A stretch of 19,200 nt of DNA from Gammaproteobacteria bacterium. GTDB lineage: Bacteria > Pseudomonadota > Gammaproteobacteria > Steroidobacterales > Steroidobacteraceae. The notes under the pieces were generated by a model. That model worked only from the letters and a program-made list of their open reading frames with translations, did no database searches and was not told where the DNA came from. Below, one piece after another: positions 1 to 8,099 of the stretch. Position numbers and translations under genes: made by a program. The stretch lies in the NCBI GenBank assembly GCA_003162555.1, contig PMNQ01000245.1, positions 2,532-21,731 on the forward strand. The letters are read 5' to 3'. Numbering within the stretch: position 1 is the first letter of the stretch; each line of letters opens with the position of its first letter.

Positions 1-1918
1 TTACCTCGCCGCGCAGCAACCGGACCAGTCGATCCGCCGACGTGGCCCACCGCTGCGTGCCGCCTTCGACGCAAGTGGCGCGCCGACGCGGGCGGCGCAG
101 GCCTTCGCCGCGAGCTGCGGCGTGGCGCTTGAAGCGCTCGGCCGCGAGCGCGATGACAAGGACAACGAATACCTGTGGTACGGCGGCACGAAACCCGGTG
201 CGGCGACCATCACTGTGCTCGCTGGCATCGTGACCGCAGCGCTCGACGCGCTGCCGATACCGAAACGCATGCGCTGGGGTGCGGGCGAGGCGCAGTTCGT
301 GCGCCCGGTGCATTGGCTGGTGATGCTGTATGGCAATGACACCGTACCGGCCACGATCCTCGAGACCGTGGCGGGACGCGCCACGCGCGGGCATCGCTTT
401 CATGCGCCGCGCGAACTGCCGCTGCGCACGCCAGCGGGCTATGAAAGGACGCTGCTGACGCGCGGCAAGGTCATTGCCAGCTTCGCCGCGCGCCGCGAAC
501 GTATTCGCTCACAAGTCGACGAAGCCGCGACGCAGGCCAACGGCCGCGCGATCTTCAACGACGAACTGCTGGATGAAGTCACCGCATTGGTCGAGTGGCC
601 GGTCGCGATGGCCGGGCGGTTCGATGAGCGCTTTCTCTCACTGCCGCGTGAAGTGCTCATCGCGACGCTCCAGGACCATCAGCGCTATTTTGCGGTGGAG
701 GACGCGCATGGCACTCTGTTGCCCTGGTTCATCACCGTGAGCAACATCGAGAGCCGCGAGCCCGCCGTCGTGCGCAGCGGCAACGAACGCGTGGTGCGCC
801 CGCGCCTCGCCGACGCCGCATTCTTCTGGGAGCAGGACCGGCGCACGCCGCTGTCCGCGCGCATCGAGGCACTCGACCGCGTCACTTACCAGGCGCAGCT
901 CGGTTCGATCGGCGACAAGCTGCGGCGCGTGTCCGCGCTCGCGGCGAGCCTGGCCTCGACCTGCGGCGCGGACCTCAAGCGCGTGGCGCGCGCCGCGCAG
1001 CTTGCCAAGTGCGATCTGCTCAGCGCCATGGTCGGCGAGTTCCCGGAACTGCAGGGCGTGATGGGCGCCTACTACGCGCAGGCCGACGGCGAGGATGCCG
1101 AAGTCGCCACCGCGATCCGCGAGCACTATCTGCCGCGCGGCGCGGGCGACGTGCTGCCTGCGACGCCCACCGGCATGGCGCTCGCACTGGCTGATCGCAT
1201 CGACACGCTCTGCGGCATCTTCGCGATCGGACAGAAGCCCAGCGGCACGCGCGATCCCTTCGGCCTGCGGCGCGCGGCGATCGGCGTGCTGCGCCTGGCG
1301 CGCGAGCGCGCGCTCGATTTCGACCTGCGCGCGCTCATTGAACAGTCGCTCGCCGCGCAGCCGGTCGCCGATCTCTCGCCGCGCGCTGCCGCGGTCGCCG
1401 ACGAGGTCTACGGCTACGTGATGGAGCGGCTCCGCGCGCAGTATCTCGAAGACGCCGCGAGCGCCGTCACCACCGAAGTGTTCGATGCCGTGCTCGCGAC
1501 CGCACCGCGTTCGCTCCTGGATGCCGATGCGCGCACCGCCGCGCTGGTGAGTTTTCTCGCGCTCCCCGCGGCTGCGAGTCTCGCGGCCGCCAACCGGCGT
1601 ATCGCCAATATCCTGAAGAAATCGACCGCTGGTGTGCCGGCCACGATCGATGCTTCGCTGCTGCAACCAGGAGCAGAGTTGGCACTGCATGCCGCGCTGA
1701 TTAAACATCGGCCGACAGTCGAGGCCGCGCTCGCGCGCAGCGATTATCGTGGCGCGTTCACGGTGCTGGCGCAGCTCCGGCCCGGGATCGACGCGTTCTT
1801 CGATGGCGTCATGGTCAATGATCCGGACGCGCGCCTGCGCAACAACCGCCTCGCGCTGCTGGGCGAACTGCGTGCGCTGTTCACGCGCATCGCCGACCTG
1901 TCGCGACTGCCCGGCTAG
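1..1918 (+). CDS. glyS: Glycine--tRNA ligase beta subunit (5' truncated)
   Basis: The beta chain of the alpha2beta2 glycyl-tRNA synthetase, which charges tRNA-Gly with glycine in the cytoplasm. The frame is open from base 2 to a TAG at 1916-1918, giving 638 residues. E. coli GlyS has 689, so about 50 N-terminal residues and the start lie upstream of the window. The GTG at 122 is internal and is not the start: coding similarity (QPDQSIRRRGPP, then AFAASCGVALEAL) continues upstream of it. Family landmarks are the EYLWY segment, the EFPELQG-MG-YYA stretch of the HD-like region, and the GlyS signature TGMALALADRIDTL...GTRDPFGLRRAA. The C-terminal part is the helical anticodon-binding region (DAFFDGVMVNDPDARLRNNRL). 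glyQ is expected immediately upstream. An acyltransferase follows after 9 nt, so the two are probably cotranscribed. Confidence 0.97.
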   Translation, partial: YLAAQQPDQSIRRRGPPLRAAFDASGAPTRAAQAFAASCGVALEALGRERDDKDNEYLWYGGTKPGAATITVLAGIVTAALDALPIPKRMRWGAGEAQFVRPVHWLVMLYGNDTVPATILETVAGRATRGHRFHAPRELPLRTPAGYERTLLTRGKVIASFAARRERIRSQVDEAATQANGRAIFNDELLDEVTALVEWPVAMAGRFDERFLSLPREVLIATLQDHQRYFAVEDAHGTLLPWFITVSNIESREPAVVRSGNERVVRPRLADAAFFWEQDRRTPLSARIEALDRVTYQAQLGSIGDKLRRVSALAASLASTCGADLKRVARAAQLAKCDLLSAMVGEFPELQGVMGAYYAQADGEDAEVATAIREHYLPRGAGDVLPATPTGMALALADRIDTLCGIFAIGQKPSGTRDPFGLRRAAIGVLRLARERALDFDLRALIEQSLAAQPVADLSPRAAAVADEVYGYVMERLRAQYLEDAASAVTTEVFDAVLATAPRSLLDADARTAALVSFLALPAAASLAAANRRIANILKKSTAGVPATIDASLLQPGAELALHAALIKHRPTVEAALARSDYRGAFTVLAQLRPGIDAFFDGVMVNDPDARLRNNRLALLGELRALFTRIADLSRLPG

Positions 1919-1927
1919 CGCCTGCTC

Positions 1928-2629
1928 ATGCAGTGGCTGGCTTCGTTCTTTTTCACGATCTTCCTGTTCGTGTGGACCGGCCTCTACGCCGTGATGTTCA
2001 CTTTCGTGGGCCCGCTGCTACCGTTTCGCGCGCGTTTTCCGATGGCGCGCGCCTGGGGCGGCGTGCTGCTGACCGTGTTGCGCGTCGTCTGCCGCCTCGA
2101 CTACCGCATCGAGGGCGCCGAGAATCTGCCGGCCGGCAATCACGTGGCGCTGATCAAGCATTCATCCGCCTGGGAAACCTTCGCGCAGGTGGTGCTGGTG
2201 CCACACCACGTGTGGGTGCTAAAGCGCGAACTCACCTGGGTGCCTTTCCTCGGCTGGGCGCTGCGGCTCATGCACTGCATCGCGATCAACCGCGGCGCCG
2301 GCAAGAGCGCGGTGCAGAGCGTGCTCGAGCAGGGCAAGGCGCGGCTCGCGGAAGGCGAATGGATCGTGATCTTCCCCGAGGGCACGCGCATGCCGCCGGG
2401 TGAGACGCGCCGCTACGGCGTGAGCGGCGCGCTGCTGGCCGCGGAGAACGGCCGGATGATCGTGCCCGTGGCGCACGACGCGGGCTATTACTGGCCGCGC
2501 CGCGGCCTGTACAAGAAGCCCGGCACGATACGCGTCGTGATCGGCCCGCCGATTGCGACCGCCGGCCGCGAGGCGCGCGAGGTCAACGAGGAAGCGCAGA
2601 ACTGGATCGAGGCGCACTCGCGCCACTAA
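1928..2629 (+). CDS. 1-acyl-sn-glycerol-3-phosphate acyltransferase family protein (PlsC-like)
   Basis: A 233-residue acyltransferase of the PlsC/LPLAT superfamily, expected to acylate lysophosphatidate or a related lipid at the inner membrane. A hydrophobic segment spans about residues 4-30. The catalytic region reads NHVALIKHSSAWETF, so the usual HX4D dyad is HX4E here (His78, Glu83). The second block FPEGTR is intact at 149-154, and an INR motif sits at 120-122. The length is normal for this family. It starts 9 nt after glyS with no clear Shine-Dalgarno, which suggests coupled translation. In Pseudomonas and relatives the order glyQ-glyS-gmhB-plsC is common; here gmhB is missing from that slot. 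The HX4E form is, from memory, a recurring subfamily and not a dead enzyme, but the exact lipid substrate cannot be read from the sequence. Confidence 0.9.
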   Translation: MQWLASFFFTIFLFVWTGLYAVMFTFVGPLLPFRARFPMARAWGGVLLTVLRVVCRLDYRIEGAENLPAGNHVALIKHSSAWETFAQVVLVPHHVWVLKRELTWVPFLGWALRLMHCIAINRGAGKSAVQSVLEQGKARLAEGEWIVIFPEGTRMPPGETRRYGVSGALLAAENGRMIVPVAHDAGYYWPRRGLYKKPGTIRVVIGPPIATAGREAREVNEEAQNWIEAHSRH

Positions 2630-2632
2630 CGG

Positions 2633-2660
2633 CCGCGCGCTGCCTTTGGCCAGCGCGCGG
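2633..2660. terminator. Candidate bidirectional hairpin between convergent genes
   Basis: A perfect 10-bp inverted repeat (CCGCGCGCTG / CAGCGCGCGG) encloses the 8-nt loop CCTTTGGC. The stem can extend by two more C-G pairs if one C bulges out. It fills almost all of the 34-nt space between the stop of the + strand acyltransferase (2629) and the stop of the - strand HDOD gene (2664). There is no T-run on either side, so it is not a textbook intrinsic terminator. Its position and stability suggest a bidirectional termination or RNA 3'-end protection hairpin. Confidence 0.55.
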
Positions 2661-2663
2661 AAT

Positions 2664-3563
2664 CTAGCGTCCCAGCGCTGCGTTGAGCGTCGCGAGCTCG
2701 CTGGCTGCATCGGCCAGGATCGGACCCGACTCCGCTTTGGCCAGTCCAAGGCGTTGCGCGGCGCGCGCGCCGGGAAGCGCCGCGGCCAGCTTCTCGGGCG
2801 AATCCAGGTGACGGCTGATCAATGAGGCACAGGCCAGCACGTCGGCGAGCGGTGGTCCCGGCCGTGTTTCCTCGTTGCGGTGCTCATAGGCCTGCACCGA
2901 CTCGATGACCTCGTCGGCGACGTGCCAGCTTTCGAGCAGGGCGCGCGCGATGTTGATATGCCAGTTCCTGACGATTGCCTGGTAGCCGGCGGCGTCGGCG
3001 AACAACTCCGGATGGCGGCTGGCACGCGTCAGGATGTAGACCTTGCCGACGCCGGCCACGAGCGCCGCGAACAAGGCCGTGTCGGCGCTCGCGCGCTGGC
3101 TGCGGCGCGCGACCACGCAGGCGGTCGATGCAAAGCTCACGCTCTCGCGCCAGTTACTCGCGAGTTGCTCCTCGATGTTGGCGTACTCGGCGCGTGAGCC
3201 CAGCTGCGCCATCGCGAAGCTGACCGCCGCCGCGCGCAGGCTGTCGAAGCCCATGCGCGACACGGCCGTGCGCAGATCGGTGATCGGCTGGCTGGAAGGG
3301 TTCATGGCCGCGGAATTCGCCAGGCTCACGACCCGCGCTGCGAGCATCGGCTCGGCGCCGACGAGGCGCACCACCATCTCCGTGCTGACCGCGTCGTCGG
3401 CCAGCACCTGTTGCACGCGCAGCGCCACCTCCGGGAAGCTCGGCAGCTCGACCGGCCCGTGCGACAACGAGACCGCCAGCTCGCGCACGAACGCGAATCC
3501 CGGGCTGTCATCGGAATGTGACGGCCCGTCCGGCGGCGTGGCGGCTGCAGGCTTGTTGTTCAT
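2664..3563 (-). CDS. HDOD domain-containing protein
   Basis: A 299-residue cytoplasmic protein consisting essentially of one HDOD domain (about residues 35-235) after a Pro/Ser/Asp-rich leader of about 20 residues. Recognisable features are LPSFPEVALRVQQVL at the domain entry, the ARVVSLANSA helix, ITDLRTAVSRMGFDSLR, and FAALVAGVGKVYIL. True HD phosphohydrolases carry a metal-binding His-Asp where this protein has VAGVGK (about 169-174), so it is expected to lack phosphodiesterase activity, as is usual for HDOD proteins. These act as scaffolds or signalling partners in chemotaxis, type IV pilus or cyclic-di-GMP circuits; the partner here is unknown. No GGDEF, EAL or receiver domain is attached. 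It is the last gene of the leftward run, 66 nt beyond the RND permease stop. The ATG at 3563 has only a weak upstream GGGG. Confidence 0.9.
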   Translation of the reverse strand: MNNKPAAATPPDGPSHSDDSPGFAFVRELAVSLSHGPVELPSFPEVALRVQQVLADDAVSTEMVVRLVGAEPMLAARVVSLANSAAMNPSSQPITDLRTAVSRMGFDSLRAAAVSFAMAQLGSRAEYANIEEQLASNWRESVSFASTACVVARRSQRASADTALFAALVAGVGKVYILTRASRHPELFADAAGYQAIVRNWHINIARALLESWHVADEVIESVQAYEHRNEETRPGPPLADVLACASLISRHLDSPEKLAAALPGARAAQRLGLAKAESGPILADAASELATLNAALGR

Positions 3564-3629
3564 CGCCCCGAGGATATCGGCAGGCGATTCACTTCACTTA
3601 AGGAGCTGCGTCACACCGCCGGCAGAACT

Positions 3630-6600
3630 TCAGGCAGCCGGGGCAGTCCCCGGGTCGATCGGGCTGCCGGCGGCTGCTTCATTGACGAGGCGATGCCCGA
3701 GCTTGCGGCCCAGCCAGCGCTCGAAATCGTCCATCACGGTAAAGCCGGCGGGCACCATGATCAGGGCCAGTGCGGTTGAAGTGATCAACCCACCGATCAC
3801 CGCGATCGCCATCTGGCCCTGCAGCGCGGCGTCGCCGGCGAGACCGAGTGCGAGCGGCAACATGCCGGCGATCATGGCCACCGAAGTCATGACGATCGGC
3901 CGCGCGCGCTTGTGGCCGGCCTCGAGCAGCGCGGTCAGGCGATCCTTGCCGGCGCGCATTTCCTCGATCGCGAATTCCACCAGCAGGATCGAGTTCTTGG
4001 CGACCAGGCCCATCAGCATCAGGATGCCGAGGAACGTGCCGATGGACATGGGGCTGCCGGTAAGGGCGAGAGCGACGGCAGTTCCACCGAAGGATAAAAA
4101 CAGCGCGGCCATGATCGTGACTGGCTGGAACAGGCGTGCGAACAGCAGCACCAGCACGGCAAACACCAGCATGACTCCCGCGACAATCGCCAGCAGGAAG
4201 CCCGTGATCAGTTCCCCCATGTACTGCGCCTGGCCTACCTCCACGATCTGCACGCCGGGCGGCAGGTTCTTGTAAATGGGCAGGCCACGGATCTTGTCCA
4301 TCGCCGGGCCAAGCTCGGTATGGTTCAGGTCGGCCTCAAGCGAGAGACGGCGCTGCTGGTTGTAGCGGCGGATCTTCGACGGGCCCTGGCCAAACCCAAT
4401 ATCGGCAACCGCTTTGAGCGGCACCGTTGCACCGCTTGCCGTTCGCACTGGCAGGTTCTCGAGCGTTGACAGGTTGCTGCGCGCCGACTCCACCAGGCTG
4501 ACGCGGATCGGGATCTGCCGGTCGGCCAGCGAGAATTTCGCTTCGTTCTGCTCGATCTCGCCGAGCGTGGCGACGCGCACGGTATCGCTGATGCTCGCCA
4601 CCGTGACGCCAAGCTGCGCCGCGAGATCAAGCCGCGGATGAATCACCAGCTCGGGGCGCGCCATGTCGCCGTTGATGCGCGGGTCGCGCAATTCCTTCAG
4701 CGTGCGCATCTGGTCGATCGCGGTATGCGCGGTCTGCTCGACCAGCTCCGGGTTGCTGCCGACGACGAACAGTGTCAGATCACGCCCGCCGCCATCCGAC
4801 TGGCTCTGGAAGGTCAGGCGCGCGTCCGGAATGACGCGCAGTTCCTTGGTGAGCTGCGCCTCGAATTCCTTCTGGCTGAGCTTGCGCTCAGCGGGTTTCA
4901 CCAGCTGGACGAAGATATTGCCCGAGCGCACTTCGCCGTCATCATCCTCGCCCACCGACTCGACGATGGATTTCACTTCGGGACGGCGACGCAGGATCTG
5001 GTACGCGGCCGCCGAGGCCTGCGCGGTCTGGCTGAGCAGCACGCCGGGCGGCAACTCCACCTTGAGCACCGAGGATGAGCTGTCGCTGTCCGGGAAGAAA
5101 GCCGTCGGCACCATCGCCAGCCCAAAGAGCGAGATCACGACGTACACGAAGCCGGCGCCGATCGTCTTCCAGCGATTCTTGACCGTCCAGCGCAGCGTCT
5201 TGAGGTACCACTCCATGATGGGTCCGTCGGCGCTGCGCAGTCCCGCGTGAGGCTTGAGCGTGTAGGCCGCCAGCAGCGGGGTGATCAGCCGCGCCACCAC
5301 CAGCGACAGGAACACCGCCACCGCCACCGTGAAGCCGAACTGGATGAAGAACTGCCCGACCAGTCCGCCCATGAAACTCACCGGCAGGAACACCGCGATG
5401 ATCGCCATCGAACAGGCCACCACCGCCAGGCCAATCTCGTCAGCGGCGTCCATCGCGGCGCGGTAGCCGCTCTTGCCCATCTTCATGTGGCGCGTGATGT
5501 TTTCTATTTCGACGATCGCGTCGTCGACCAGCACGCCGGTGATCAGGCAAAGCGCCAGCAGGCTCATCTGGTTGAGCGTGAAGCCGAACCACTGCATGAA
5601 CGCGAAGGTGGGGAGCGCGGCCAGCGGAATCGCCAGCGCGGCGATGCCGGTCGCGCGCCAGTCGCGCAGGAACAGGTACACGATCGCCACCGCCAGCAGC
5701 GCGCCCTCGATCAGCGCCTCAATCGAGGCCTGGTATTGCTGCTTGGTGAAATCGACCGTGGTGAAAACCTGTTTGATGTGAATGCTGGGATTCTCGGTGG
5801 TGATCTTGCCCAGCTCATCCTGCACGCGCTTGAGCGTGTCGACATCCGAGGCGCCCTTGGCTTTCATGACCCCGAAGGTGGTCGCCGGCCGGCCATCCAG
5901 CCGCGAGATCGAACGTACTTCGGCGATGCCGTCGCGCACGTCGGCGATATCGCCGAGCCGCACCACGCGGCCATCGAGCAGCGTGAACCGGGTATCGGCC
6001 AGCAGTGTCGCGGTGCGCGCACTGCCGAGCACGCGGATCGACTGTTCGCTCCCGCCGACCTGCGCGCGTCCGCCGGCCGCGTCGATGTTCACCTGCCGCA
6101 GCTGATCGTTGACCTCGGCTGCGGTGATGCCGAAGGACTGCATGCGCGCCGGATCCAGGTCGACGCGCATCTCGCGGTTGACGCCGCCCGAACGATTGAC
6201 CTGCGCCACGCCGCGCACGGCCAGCAGCCGCTTGTTGATCGTGTCGTCGACGAACCAGGAGAGCTGTTCCTCGGTCATGCCGGTGGTGCTGACCGCGTAG
6301 TAGACGATCGGACCGCCGTCGATTTCCTCGCGGCCGATGTTCGGCTCCATGATTCCGGACGGCAGCTCGGAGCGCACGCGCGCCACGGCATCGCGCACAT
6401 CAGTAGTCGCGCGATCGACCGGCGTGCCGATCTGGAATTCCACGAACACCATCGCCATGCCTTCGGTGGCGCGCGAGACGATGTTCTTGACGTTGCCGAT
6501 CTTCGAGACCGACCCTTCCACTTTCTGCAATACCTGGGTCTCGATCTCCGAAGGCGCAGAGCCCGGTACGCCGATCAGCACGTGCACGAAGGGCGCGGAC

Positions 6601-6722
6601 ACATCGGGATTCAGCGTGACCGGCATGCGAATGAAGGCGACGACGCCGAACACCGTCAGCACCGCGAACAGCACCAGCGGGAAAACCGGGTGCGTGATCG
6701 CCCAGGCGGAGATGCGCCTCAC
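3630..6722 (-). CDS. Efflux RND transporter permease subunit (HAE1/AcrB-like)
   Basis: An inner-membrane proton-driven drug/metabolite exporter of the hydrophobe/amphiphile efflux RND family. Its 1030 residues match the usual 1020-1050. The first transmembrane helix (about 10-30) is followed by the porter domain, including VHVLIGVPGSAPSEIETQVL. The TM4 proton-relay motif GVLVDDAIVEIEN places the Asp pair at 400-401, and the TM10 lysine lies in GLVAKNSILLVEF at about 909, matching AcrB Asp407/408 and Lys940. All relay residues seen are intact, so the pump should be functional. It starts with GTG at 6722, overlapping the TGA of the adaptor gene by 4 nt (GTGA), so the two are translationally coupled. 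No outer-membrane factor gene is present, so a channel encoded elsewhere must be used. Substrate is unknown. Confidence 0.96.
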   Translation of the reverse strand: MRRISAWAITHPVFPLVLFAVLTVFGVVAFIRMPVTLNPDVSAPFVHVLIGVPGSAPSEIETQVLQKVEGSVSKIGNVKNIVSRATEGMAMVFVEFQIGTPVDRATTDVRDAVARVRSELPSGIMEPNIGREEIDGGPIVYYAVSTTGMTEEQLSWFVDDTINKRLLAVRGVAQVNRSGGVNREMRVDLDPARMQSFGITAAEVNDQLRQVNIDAAGGRAQVGGSEQSIRVLGSARTATLLADTRFTLLDGRVVRLGDIADVRDGIAEVRSISRLDGRPATTFGVMKAKGASDVDTLKRVQDELGKITTENPSIHIKQVFTTVDFTKQQYQASIEALIEGALLAVAIVYLFLRDWRATGIAALAIPLAALPTFAFMQWFGFTLNQMSLLALCLITGVLVDDAIVEIENITRHMKMGKSGYRAAMDAADEIGLAVVACSMAIIAVFLPVSFMGGLVGQFFIQFGFTVAVAVFLSLVVARLITPLLAAYTLKPHAGLRSADGPIMEWYLKTLRWTVKNRWKTIGAGFVYVVISLFGLAMVPTAFFPDSDSSSSVLKVELPPGVLLSQTAQASAAAYQILRRRPEVKSIVESVGEDDDGEVRSGNIFVQLVKPAERKLSQKEFEAQLTKELRVIPDARLTFQSQSDGGGRDLTLFVVGSNPELVEQTAHTAIDQMRTLKELRDPRINGDMARPELVIHPRLDLAAQLGVTVASISDTVRVATLGEIEQNEAKFSLADRQIPIRVSLVESARSNLSTLENLPVRTASGATVPLKAVADIGFGQGPSKIRRYNQQRRLSLEADLNHTELGPAMDKIRGLPIYKNLPPGVQIVEVGQAQYMGELITGFLLAIVAGVMLVFAVLVLLFARLFQPVTIMAALFLSFGGTAVALALTGSPMSIGTFLGILMLMGLVAKNSILLVEFAIEEMRAGKDRLTALLEAGHKRARPIVMTSVAMIAGMLPLALGLAGDAALQGQMAIAVIGGLITSTALALIMVPAGFTVMDDFERWLGRKLGHRLVNEAAAGSPIDPGTAPAA

Positions 6723-7945
6723 GGCGCGCTCACCACGGCATTGGCAGCGCCAGAGGTCGCGTTGCGCTTGCCATTGGCATCAGCGCCGCCGCCACCACTG
6801 CCACCGCCGCTGGCGAGATTGCCCGGCGCCACCTGCACCGCCTCGCCAGTACGCAGGAATGCGCCGGCGATCGCGACCACGCGTTCGTTGCCGGTGAGTC
6901 CGCTGCTGATCAGCAGTCCTTCCGAATGCGCGCCGGCGACCGTGACCGCGCGCCGCACGACCTTGTCGTCGGCGCCGACGATGAGCGTGTAGCTGCCCTG
7001 CTCATCGCTCAGCACCGCGGTCTGCGGCAGGACCACGCCGACGGTCGCACCGGCCTGCACGTCGGCGCGCGCAAACGCGCCCGGCCGCAGATTCTGGTCG
7101 GCCGCCGGCAGCGAGATGCGCACCGTTCCCTGGCGCGTCACCGTGTCAATGACCGCGCCAATCTGCCAGACCTTGCCGGCGAATGGCTGCGCCACGCCTT
7201 CGAGGCGCACCAGCGCAATCTGCCCGACCTTGAGTCGCGGCATGTCCTGCTCGGCGACCTGGCCGCGCATTTCAATCTCGCCGTCACGCGCCAGGCGAAA
7301 CAGCGGCGCGGCGCCCGGCAACGCGATCTGGCCGACTTCGGCCGCGCGCGTCAGCACGATGCCATCGCTCGGCGCCACGACCGAGGTTCGCTGCCAGCGC
7401 GTGTGCGCTTCGGAGAGCTGCGCTTCGGCGGCCTTGGCCTTGGCTTTCGCGGTCAGCGCCGCGGTGCGGCGGCGATCGAATTCTTCGGCGGAAAAGGAAT
7501 CGCGCGCCCCTTCGGCGCGTGCATATTCGGCCTGCGCCGTGGCCGCGTTGGCGCGCAGCTCATCGACCGTTGCTTCCGCACCGTCGACCTGCGACTGCGC
7601 GGTCAGCGGATTCAGCCTCGCGAGCACCTGTCCACGGTGCACGTGATCGCCGGGCTCGACCAGCACGGCGCTGATGCGGCCGCCGTCGCCCTCGACGCCG
7701 ATCGGCATGTCGTTCTGCGCGCTGATCTGGCCGGTCAGAGACACTGTCGCGGTCACGTTGCCGAGCGCGGGCACCACCACGGTAACCAGCGGCGGCGCGT
7801 TCTGATCCTTGGACATGGCATCGGCGGACGAGTGGCCGAGCTTCGCGACTACGAAGATCGCGATCACTACAACGGCGGCGGCCCCGAATAGCATTCCACG
7901 GGAGGGCGAGCGCAGACGGCGCCAGCCACGGGTCTCTTCGTTCAT
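6719..7945 (-). CDS. Efflux RND transporter periplasmic adaptor subunit (membrane fusion protein)
   Basis: A periplasmic adaptor that links the RND pump to an outer-membrane channel; 408 residues from the ATG at 7945. That start has GGAG six bases upstream; in-frame starts further upstream are possible, but the residues they add do not look like a signal sequence. A single hydrophobic anchor lies at about 18-35, with no lipobox cysteine. Next come the split lipoyl/barrel-sandwich domain (ISAVLVEPGDHVHRGQVLARL and VVAPSDGIVLTRAAEVGQIALPG) flanking an Ala/Glu-rich helical hairpin, then beta-barrel and membrane-proximal domains (LRPGAFARADV, VLPQTAVLSDEQGSYTLIV). The C-terminus is a Gly/Ala/Asn-rich tail (SGGGSGGGG), probably disordered. 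It pairs with the permease that overlaps its stop codon. Confidence 0.94.
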   Translation of the reverse strand: MNEETRGWRRLRSPSRGMLFGAAAVVVIAIFVVAKLGHSSADAMSKDQNAPPLVTVVVPALGNVTATVSLTGQISAQNDMPIGVEGDGGRISAVLVEPGDHVHRGQVLARLNPLTAQSQVDGAEATVDELRANAATAQAEYARAEGARDSFSAEEFDRRRTAALTAKAKAKAAEAQLSEAHTRWQRTSVVAPSDGIVLTRAAEVGQIALPGAAPLFRLARDGEIEMRGQVAEQDMPRLKVGQIALVRLEGVAQPFAGKVWQIGAVIDTVTRQGTVRISLPAADQNLRPGAFARADVQAGATVGVVLPQTAVLSDEQGSYTLIVGADDKVVRRAVTVAGAHSEGLLISSGLTGNERVVAIAGAFLRTGEAVQVAPGNLASGGGSGGGGADANGKRNATSGAANAVVSAP

Positions 7946-8099
7946 GTACGGCTCCAGTTCCGTAAGGGACAGGCGCATCCCGTGCCCCCGGTCCCCGTTA
8001 GACTCAGCAACCCGGCCGCAGGTTTCACCAGGCTCCACCCCGGGCGGCACCAAGCGCGAGGGGCCGCATTCTACGCGCTCCAGATTACCGTTATGGCCT
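7946..8099. other. 154-nt intergenic gap upstream of the RND operon
   Basis: The largest gap in the leftward run, between the SRAP stop and the favoured adaptor start. It is the natural place for a separate promoter driving the adaptor-RND(-HDOD) genes. A -10-like TAGAAT can be read on the - strand at 8073-8068, but no matching -35 is visible, so no promoter is called. The frame stays open upstream of the adaptor start, but the residues it would add are polar and Gly/Pro-rich with no family resemblance. I see no operator palindrome, tRNA or riboswitch here. Confidence 0.5.

Noticed and set aside
122..124. GTG as a possible start of glyS
   Set aside because: GlyS-like coding sequence continues in frame upstream to the window edge, so the gene is cut by the window and does not begin here.
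5247..6992. A 581-codon open frame on the + strand opposite the RND permease
   Set aside because: The product is His/Arg/Asp/Gln-rich without domains, the pattern expected of an antisense frame in GC-rich DNA, and the permease on the - strand has clear family motifs throughout.
8068..8096. Possible -10 (TAGAAT) on the - strand upstream of the RND adaptor
   Set aside because: The hexamer 17 bases upstream is CCATAA, unlike TTGACA, so there is no supported promoter, although one is likely somewhere in this 154-nt gap.
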